From assembly GCA_016748015.1 (NCBI GenBank), contig JAAOMT010000070.1, forward strand, positions 312,420 to 376,419: 64,000 nt of DNA. The letters run 5' to 3'. Each line of letters opens with the position of its first letter. Position 1 is the first letter of the stretch. Origin of the DNA: Geosiphon pyriformis. Its lineage: Eukaryota > Glomeromycota > Glomeromycetes > Archaeosporales > Geosiphonaceae. The notes under the pieces are model-generated. The model ran no database searches, was not told where the DNA came from, and worked only from the letters and a program-made list of their open reading frames with translations. Positions 57,090 to 64,000 of the stretch are shown in pieces. The translations under genes were made by a program, and so were the position numbers.

Positions 57090-58437
57090 ACTTCAATATT
57101 ATATAGATACTTAACAGTCAAGGAGAAATTATTTCAACTGGAACAAAAGAGGATCAAACAACAATCCAAATATTTTATTACTCACCAAAATATACTTTAT
57201 CAGAAAAATAGAAAAGATTTAGATCAACCAACCAGAGTAATTACAGAACCAGAAAAAGAAACAATACTGTTTAACATGTACTCAGATCCAACTGCAATAT
57301 ATTTTCATAAAGAAGCAACCATAGAAAGAACCAAAAAGAGATACTATTGGCCATCAATATATCCAGACATCATCTAATATGTGCAAAATTGTAATGCTTG
57401 TCAAAGAAGAGAAAGAACAAGACCCAACAAACCATTGAGACCAATCAAAGTGGAACAACCATTTAACTGCATTGGAATTGATTTAGTTGGACCATTGACA
57501 ATTACCAGCAGAGGCAACAGATATATTGCAGTAGCCATGGACTATCTTACTAAATGACCAGAAGCCAAAGCACAAATACAAAATCCATTGCTGAATTCAT
57601 CTATCAAGATCTGATTTGTTGACATGGATGTCCAAAAGAACTATTATCAGACCAAGGAACCCATTTTGTGAATAAAACATTAGCAGAAATAAGCCAAAGA
57701 TTCGGAATTAAAAGACCACTATCATTATCATATCATCTACAAACCAATGGATTAGTTGAAAGATTTAATAGAACATTGTGTAAAGCAATAGCGAAACTCA
57801 GCCAAGAAAACCAGGATGAATGGGATTTGTTTATACCATCAGTATATTTGCTTATTAAACAATAAAGCAAGACACAACACAAGCAACACCATTTAAGCTA
57901 GTATACGGTAAAACAGCAATATTACCAGTTGAGATAGAAGTCAATACATATCTAACTGAACCAATAACTGAAGAAAATTTCCAAGAAACATTGTTAAGAA
58001 GAACATATGACTTAATGGAAACATTGGAAAACAAACAAAGAAGAGCAGCTGATAACATACAAAAGTCACAAGAGAAACAGAAAGAAAGACATAATAATCA
58101 ACTACCAGACAAACCAGTTAAATTCAAAATTGGAGACAAAGTACTCTTACATCATACCAAAGCAGAAAAACAATAGAGTAGAAAATTTGACCCCAAATAG
58201 AATGGACCATTTAACATAGAAAAAATTCTAGGGAATGGAGCTTACAAATTAAGACTGGATAACAAAATCTTAATCAAAGCAGCACATAGAGATCAACTGA
58301 AACCATATTACAACATTACACTACTATTTACCAGTAATATTCCACAATTAGAAGTACAGAGGATACTAGTCTAACCAAAGGAGATTCCACGAGATCTGGA
58401 ACTAATCATCATCATTGACAACAACACATTAAATTAA
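57090..58437 (+). pseudogene. Integrase, copy A3
   Basis: Zinc-finger region 57270-57410 (IYFHKEATIERTKKRYYWP, then CNACQRR). Core: IGIDLVGPL (57476), LLSDQGTHF (Asp at 57650), GLVERFNRT (Glu at 57758), giving D-D-35-E. C-terminal part contains HHTKAEKQ and a GPF module (NGPFNIEKILGNGAYKL). Frame changes near 57570 and 57860. A TGA near 57556 likely replaces TGG. Ends at TAA 58435-58437. Confidence 0.86.
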
Positions 58438-58457
58438 TCCATAAAAGGAATATATAA

Positions 58458-59119
58458 AGACATGATAGACACGATAATAAATATCAGAAAATAGAAATTA
58501 TAGATAACATCTACTTACTAGCACAACAATTCTTTCAATTGATTCAACACCAAGAAATGGAAATTACAATTAATCAACAAACCATCTGATATCAAAACAC
58601 TAGAAAGACATTACCACATAGAACACAGAAAAAAACAAAAAATACCATTGACAAAATCATTGTGAAAGTAAAATTAGCAATAAAAGAGTCAACAAAAGAG
58701 TTACTATATTAAGAGTTGACTAAAAAAACTTGGAATTGGTGGATACAACAATTTCCAAGAAACTATTGTTATTTTTACTTGGGACAACACGTAAATATCC
58801 AGAATCTATATACGGATAAAACAAAGTGATTATTTGACACAAGAATATTACAACAATTAGAACATTTTGTGGGAAGAACAACTTATCTATACAGGCCTGA
58901 GCCATATACCAAATACATACAGCATTTCAGGATCGACCAGAAATCTTACTCAACAAAGCAATGGATATGGTTACCAGTAATCAATTAGGTAAGATCACTA
59001 ACACTCAATTTGAAGAATTACAGACTCAAATAACACAAGTAATTCTCGAAAATAAAATTCAGGAAATATTTCAAGAAGGAGAATTAACAGAGTTAGATTT
59101 CAACAGAGCTCAATATTAA
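58458..59119 (+). pseudogene. Extra ORF after integrase (ORF3), copy A3
   Basis: Reading through stops: IDNIYLLAQQFFQLIQHQEM, EITINQQTI, then WWIQQFPRNYCYFYLGQHV, LQQLEHFVGRTTYLYRPEP; a slip near 58990 leads to TQFEELQTQITQVILENK and a TAA at 59117. It occupies the same position as 45648-46356 in family B and shares the N-terminal pattern (helix then ITIN). No recognised domain. Confidence 0.55.
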
Positions 59120-59133
59120 AAAGAAGGGAATAA
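59119..59133 (+). promoter_or_regulatory. Polypurine tract of copy A3
   Basis: AAAAGAAGGGAA then TAA immediately before the 3' LTR; plus-strand priming site. Confidence 0.7.
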
Positions 59134-60012
59134 TGTTACTTATAAAAATATAGAGAATATATATTAGCATAGTTATTAGCCAATCAGAAGTAGACATAGT
59201 AAAATGTAAAATTTCAGAATTTCTCTTAGGAATTGCAGAATTCCAGAAATTACAGGATTCTTACAAAAAATCGCAGGATTCCAAAATTCCAGGATTCCTC
59301 TCAAAGGAATTGCAGAATTCCAGGAATCCCAGGATTCCTGTTGTAAAGAATTGAGGAATTGAGGAATTGAGGAATCTCAATTATGTATATATAGCAGTAG
59401 GATTAAAAGCTGAAAAGACAGATCTCTTAGTTTAGATTTCATCTAGACAACTTTTCAAACCACAAATAAATAACTGTTTGTTATCTCAAATCCACTGTCA
59501 CTATCAACACTTTATGTTGATAGTAATTGATACTTAACCACACTGGAACAATAGCTCTTGATCATGGTTATTGATGGAATACTAACTTGCAAATCACCTT
59601 GGCTTATTTTTTTTTTTTCTTTATTTTTTTTTCTTTTTTTTATTTCTTGCTTTGATTTTATTGTTGTTTATTAACTCTATTAAGGATTAATGTGCGGGGT
59701 ACTGATGTCAAAATAAATATGACTGGTAAAAGACCCAAAAATAAGGGTAAAACACTTGATTGAGGATAGCTTATGAGGAGGAATACCGGCCATCAAGCTG
59801 AGAAAAAAATTGATGAAACTGCAGTTTCGGAAAGCTATGAATAAAACTATTACTATTGAATCTCTGTCTATTATACAAAGAACTCAACCAAACCCTTCGG
59901 ATACAAACTCTTCAAACACAAACCTTTAGATCACTATCAATTGCAACTAGATTGGAGCACCAAGTTATGAATTTGTTACTTAATCCAACACCAGAAATAG
60001 TCACCTGTAACA
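59134..60012 (+). repeat. Family A 3' LTR of copy A3 (879 bp)
   Basis: Begins TGTTACTTATAAAAATATAG and ends TGTAACA. It shares ATAAAAATATAGAGAATAT with the A1 LTR, where the A3 5' LTR has ATAGAAATATAGGGAATAT. TATATATA box at 59386-59393. One extra GAGGAATT unit compared with the 5' LTR. Right flank ACAC (GTGT on the LINE sense strand). Confidence 0.94.
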
Positions 60013-61290
60013 ACACTTATTATGTACATACAAACTTAGATTATGGCCAATAAAACAAGTTTTTTTACCATAAAAATCTAATAAATCAGAAAAATCATGA
60101 GCAGTAATTCTAACAAACAAAGTATACAACAAAATTTGATACCAATTTTTTAAAACCCACAATTGTTTATTATTAATTATCAAAGTCACATGCACAGAAT
60201 TTTTTCTATGAAAACTAACTATTTGGAAACAATCAAACTGGCAACATCTGATGATTCAATTCTACCAAGACTTTTTGCCAAAAACCGATCAACTATATCT
60301 TAATTGAAACCATCTTATTAATTTTAGAAAAAGCCAATTTCACAGCCAATTTGAAAAGATCTACTGGAATCTTCTTGACAATTATTTTTCAATTCAAATG
60401 ACTGTTTGGTTTTTTGACATCATTATTTACCAAGATTTTCTTACTGATAACCAGATTCTTAGCTTTTCCTAAACTTAATTTAAAAGTAAAAGTAGATCTT
60501 ATGATGTTTGAAAATTTTGAGGAAATCAAAGCTTTTCCAAACTCATCAATACAATAAAAAAATTTTTTAATAAACAGCAATTTATTCTTACTGGTTTTTT
60601 CAGGTATAGTTAATAATTTAACATCTAATGTAAAAAATTTAGCCAGCACAAAAATACGTTTTTTTAAAACTCATAACTTATCAATAAGCAAATGCTTAAA
60701 GCCAGTAAATCTGAAAGATAAAAGTTCTAATATGTTATTATTATTACTTATTACATTAAACTTCAGTGTTTTTGGTAAATAACCCAATATATACATATGA
60801 ATACAAATTTTTCTTAGCATAGTGTTATCTATAATCTTGTCACCCATTGAAGTGTCTGAATTAGTATAACTGGTCTCTTTTATGACTGTGTTTTTTATAT
60901 TTTCAATATCTAAAAGACCATTAATACTGCTTGTAATGCTGCCAATGTTACTTCTCCAAAACACCACAGGTTTAATGCCAGAATTTACTATATTCTCCAA
61001 ACTAATAGGGCCAGTAAATAAGTTAATTACAACACTATCAGCTTCAGATTTTTTTAGCTTTTTATATGATGCATTACAAGAGTAGACATTTTCTATATGC
61101 TTTTTTTTGGTATTAGAACAGATTTCTAAACCAATTAAGCCAGAGCTAAAACTATTAACAAATAAAGGTATGTTTAAAGAAATAACTAAGAAAAAAACAG
61201 GAAAAAAAAAACTATATTTTTAGTAGATAATTTACTCTTATTATGGTTAGAAGATTGACAAGAAAGCTTTTTTATAATTAAATTTAATAA
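60013..61290 (-). mobile_element. LINE5: 5' half of a non-LTR retrotransposon (ORF1)
   Basis: Minus-strand ORF1 sequence: 61000-60671 (SGIKPVVFWRSNIGSITS...), 60649-60389 (FTLDVKLLTIPEKTSKNK and FTFKLSLGKAKNLV, matching LINE2 near 17130 and 17275), and 60195-60013 (LLYTLFVRITAHDFSDLLD, GKKTCFIGHN). It stops at 60013 after codons for HNKC, exactly where LINE1 starts with C-VVICF on the other side of A1. The 5' end is approximate and abuts the LINE4 3' end. Confidence 0.85.
60389..61000 (-). pseudogene. LINE ORF1 N-terminal and central part, LINE5
   Basis: Two open blocks, 109 and 86 codons, separated by a frame break near 60660. The second contains LAKFFTLDVKLLTIPEKTS, ALISSKFSNIIRSTFTFKL and KKILVNNDVKKPNSHL, similar residue by residue to LINE2 17110-17370. 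No catalytic domain; probable RNA-binding ORF1 protein of the LINE ribonucleoprotein. The RRM-like region follows at about 60370-60200 in broken frame. Confidence 0.75.
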
Positions 61291-61311
61291 ATAATAATAT
61301 TAATTCAAATT

Positions 61312-62800
61312 TTTTTTATTTAATAAGTATAACTCAATTACTATCCAATATATAGAAGCAAACTAAATAATTTTAACTAAATATAACTTATGTATTTACT
61401 ATATATAATCAGCTATTCAGACTAATTAAAGCAATATTACATATTTATACAAATTTTTATACTATTGTTTACACTTAAAAATAACAAATAAGCTTTATAT
61501 AAACCAAAACTAACAACAAAAAATTCAACAATACTAAGCAAACAAATAATTTTGGCTAATAAAAAATTAAATAGACTACAAAAAACATTGTATATTAATC
61601 TTATATCATCAATTAAGTTATTTTTTTATATATCTGTTTTGAATTTAAATCTAAATAATTATAACTTTTCATAATTTTCTTTAGCTAAATGATAAACAAA
61701 ATCAACTGCCATTAATATAATCTTTTTTATATTACTAAAAAACAATACTATCTTATTAATCCAGTTTTTAAAAACAAAATTTTTATACAAGACTGCATAA
61801 ATATTTATATTTGATACTTTTAAATAAAAGATATATAATATTGAGAATATTAAAAAGAAACAGACATTAATTAGAGACTTTTATAATTTAATATGACTAA
61901 ACAAAATCTAAAAACATATAGAAATATTTTTAAAACAAGTAAAAACATGATTAAATAGCTTAATATTATTATATATCAAACATAAAACACTTTAATACTC
62001 TTTATTATAAAGTTTTTTTCTAATAATTATTAGTAATTTTTTATAAACTGCTTTTATTAGATATATATAAAAAGTAATTAAAACTTTGTTAGTAAAACCA
62101 AAAAGCATATAAAAGTCTGGATACTAAACTAAAACAATACTAATTTAATCTATATTCTAAATAAGTAAACTATCTATAATTTTTATATTTGGATCTATTT
62201 TTTACTAGACTTAATAAAAAGTTCAATAAATATTATAAATAAAATAATAAATATTGCTTAATATAACCAAATTATTAGTTATAATAAATTTTTTACAGAT
62301 ACTAACAAGAAAAATAAAACCAAAATATACTGTATTATATATAAGATTATTTACTTAATTATTGTTAACTATCTCTAAATAGTTCTTAATTTTTATTTAT
62401 TTAACACCAATGTTTTTTAATTTAATTAAATTAGTTATATGATATCTTTTTATCTAATATTTATTTTAGATATTAAACAAATAAAGCTTAAGCTTTAAAA
62501 TATATATATTTATAGTAATATAACTGTTTATATACAAAATTACTAAATAAAAAAAAAGAATACACTTCAATATCAAAGTAATTGTTTACAATTTAGACAA
62601 TATTAAAGACAAAAAACCATAAATTTTAATATTAATTTCTATTTTAATATTAAAAAAATAAGTTATTATATTACTAGCTATTATTATAGTACTCAAACTC
62701 TTTAACAAACTATTGGTATAAACACAAATTGTCTTTGTTCACAATTTATGTAGACATTTTTAAACATCAACAAATTTTTCTAAGCATAAAAAATTAGAAC
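61312..62800 (-). mobile_element. LINE4: 3' part of an old, highly decayed LINE
   Basis: The 3' end (minus-strand sense GGATAGTAATTGAGTT near 61340) corresponds to TAGATAGTAGTTGAACTT in LINE1. The C-terminal tail near 61560-61400 matches LINE1 12900-13080. An RNase H remnant near 62740-62640 reads CVYTNSLLKS (YTD changed to YTN). Its distance from the 3' end (about 1430 bp) is close to that in LINE1 (about 1390 bp). The upstream limit is unclear and may extend past 63000. Confidence 0.7.
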
Positions 62801-64000
62801 AAATAAAAAACAAAGCAATCTTATTAAAAACAACAAAAGAGTTACTTATATAAACTAAAGCCTTTATAAATTATAATAGTACCAATTTTTTAAGACTTAG
62901 TTTTTTTTAATAATAAAAAGTTTTTAGTTTATAATTAATCTATGTTTGTTTAATGGTTTATTGCTAAAAACAAAACTTAAATACTTTAAAGAATAAATTA
63001 CATTAAAATAATAGAAATTTTGAAAAATTTCAAATAATAAAAAATAGCCAAATAAATAAAAAGCATTAAGCAAATTATTTACTATTATAAATAAACTTAA
63101 TAAAGTATTATGGTAATGTTTGATACTCTGAATTTGAATAAAAAAACTGTGAAATTTTTTTTAAATGCACAAAAAATGTGTTAGAAATATTAGTCTTTAA
63201 AGATTTTTGCTTATATATAAATTTATTTGTAAAGTTCTTTGATTATAAGACACAAAAATACATTTTGGCAGTTTATAATTGTAGATATAAGCTATTTTTT
63301 GAGCTAGTTAAGTACAATTACTAATATTTAACATTGTTTTTTTGCTTTTTAAGTAAGCTAACAAGATAAAATTAATATCTAAACTTAAAAGAAGCTTTTT
63401 TTTATCAAACTATTATAAAATCTATTTTTAAATAGTTAATTTTTAATATTGCTATTCTACAAAAAAAATAAAAAAATTAAGAAAAAAAATAAAAAAATAA
63501 AAAAAAATTAGTATTATTAATTACTATAATTAAAAGCAATTGATCTAAGTTATTAGAGTTTTAAAGCTGTTTATATTAATAGTATCTGGCTTAAAATAAA
63601 AGTAAAAAAACAATTAATTTAATTTTAACAACACAAATTCTGGAATTATGTATAAGTAAATTAAAGAATATTTTATTTAATGGTTAATAAAAAAATATAA
63701 AGAAAATAAAATAAAAAAGTTTATCAAGTTTAAAAATAAGATATTTAGAAAAGAATTGGTTTTTGTTTTTTGTTTGTTTTTTTTACTTACTAAAACTATT
63801 TGTTTTTATACATATTTTTTAGTTTTATAAGATTGCTTTTAATTATTTGTTATTATTAATTATTTTATAGTATTATATTTTTTTTATGTTATTATATCTT
63901 AATTATGTTTTTTCAATAGTTTTGAATTGGTTTTTCTACTTGAATAATATTGCTAAAGAGATCTTATTATTTAAAAATTTTTTATAACATCTATTAAATA
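62800..64000. other. AT-rich sequence, no supported gene
   Basis: May hold further LINE4 sequence (RT would be expected near 63760-63960 on the minus strand), but I could not recognise it. Contains A-rich simple repeats at 63460-63510. No ORF of note. Confidence 0.45.

Larger units (their letters stand above)
49817..60012 (+). mobile_element. Ty3/gypsy family A copy A3 with both LTRs (10196 bp)
   Basis: LTRs 49817-50687 and 59134-60012; gag, protease, cysteine-rich segment, dUTPase, RT, RNase H, integrase, extra ORF. From 50747 to about 56700 coding sequence stays in one frame with stops but no net indel. The flanks do not match: CCAG on the left (in A2 dUTPase) and ACAC on the right (in LINE5). 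The two LTRs also differ visibly. Together this indicates a chimera of two insertions rather than one clean insertion. Confidence 0.93.

Noticed and set aside
59210-59385. CRISPR-like array of short repeats in the LTR
   Set aside because: Repeats are irregular, palindromic and without unique spacers; the block is part of a eukaryotic LTR present in five copies.
49817-60012. A3 as a simple intact insertion into A2
   Set aside because: Flanks do not match (CCAG versus ACAC), A2 does not continue on the right, and the two LTRs differ visibly.
62800-64000. Further LINE4 RT domain on the minus strand
   Set aside because: Expected near 63760-63960 from LINE1 spacing, but I could not recognise any RT motif there.
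1-64000. tRNA or rRNA genes
   Set aside because: No tRNA cloverleaf pattern or rRNA-like sequence was noticed on either strand; a covariance search was not possible.

Overview
The window looks like repeat-dominated, very AT-rich fungal nuclear DNA. It holds one intact host gene, a spliced DEAD-box RNA helicase of the Rrp3/DDX47 type. Nearly everything else is decayed retrotransposon. The retroelement protein families (gag proteins, a pol carrying a dUTPase, LINEs whose ORF1 has an RRM and a zinc knuckle) resemble what I recall from arbuscular mycorrhizal fungi (Glomeromycotina such as Rhizophagus or Gigaspora). That assignment is an inference without a database search.

Layout. 1-7626: a minus-strand Ty3/gypsy element (family A, copy A1), cut by the left window edge, 5' LTR at its right end. 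7627-13128: the 3' half of a plus-strand LINE (LINE1). 13936-15946: the helicase gene with seven exons, in AT-rich flanks. About 16600-25115: a second plus-strand LINE (LINE2), split by a solo family-B LTR (18530-19541) and by an ~800 bp insertion of unknown type (22229-23027). 25690-28970: a minus-strand LINE (LINE3), broken at its RT by a third LTR family (C). 28971-35024: family-C element, containing a reverse-oriented solo family-A LTR (30897-31791) and broken in its integrase by family-A copy A2. 35025-49816: A2, whose gag is split by a nearly complete family-B element (37403-47308) and whose end is cut inside the dUTPase. 49817-60012: family-A copy A3 with two LTRs. 60013-61290: the 5' half of a minus-strand LINE (LINE5). 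61312 onward: a very decayed minus-strand LINE (LINE4), then AT-rich sequence to the end.

Families A and B share an unusual pol order: protease, a cysteine-rich (zinc-ribbon-like) segment, a trimeric-type dUTPase, RT, RNase H, integrase, then an extra unrecognised ORF before the 3' LTR. Gag and most of pol lie in one reading frame, interrupted mainly by stop codons that look like C-to-T or G-to-A changes rather than by indels. Insertions whose two ends can be paired carry 4-bp target duplications (ATGT, CCAG, ACGC/ATGC).

The most striking structural signal is that LINE1 (left) and LINE5 (right, opposite strand) are the two halves of one LINE broken at the same codon. The same 4 bases (GTGT) abut a family-A LTR at both breaks. 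A3 itself has mismatched flanks (CCAG left, ACAC right). The simplest reading is that A1 and A3 exchanged partners by recombination between inverted copies, inverting the ~42 kb between them, or that the assembly was misjoined there.
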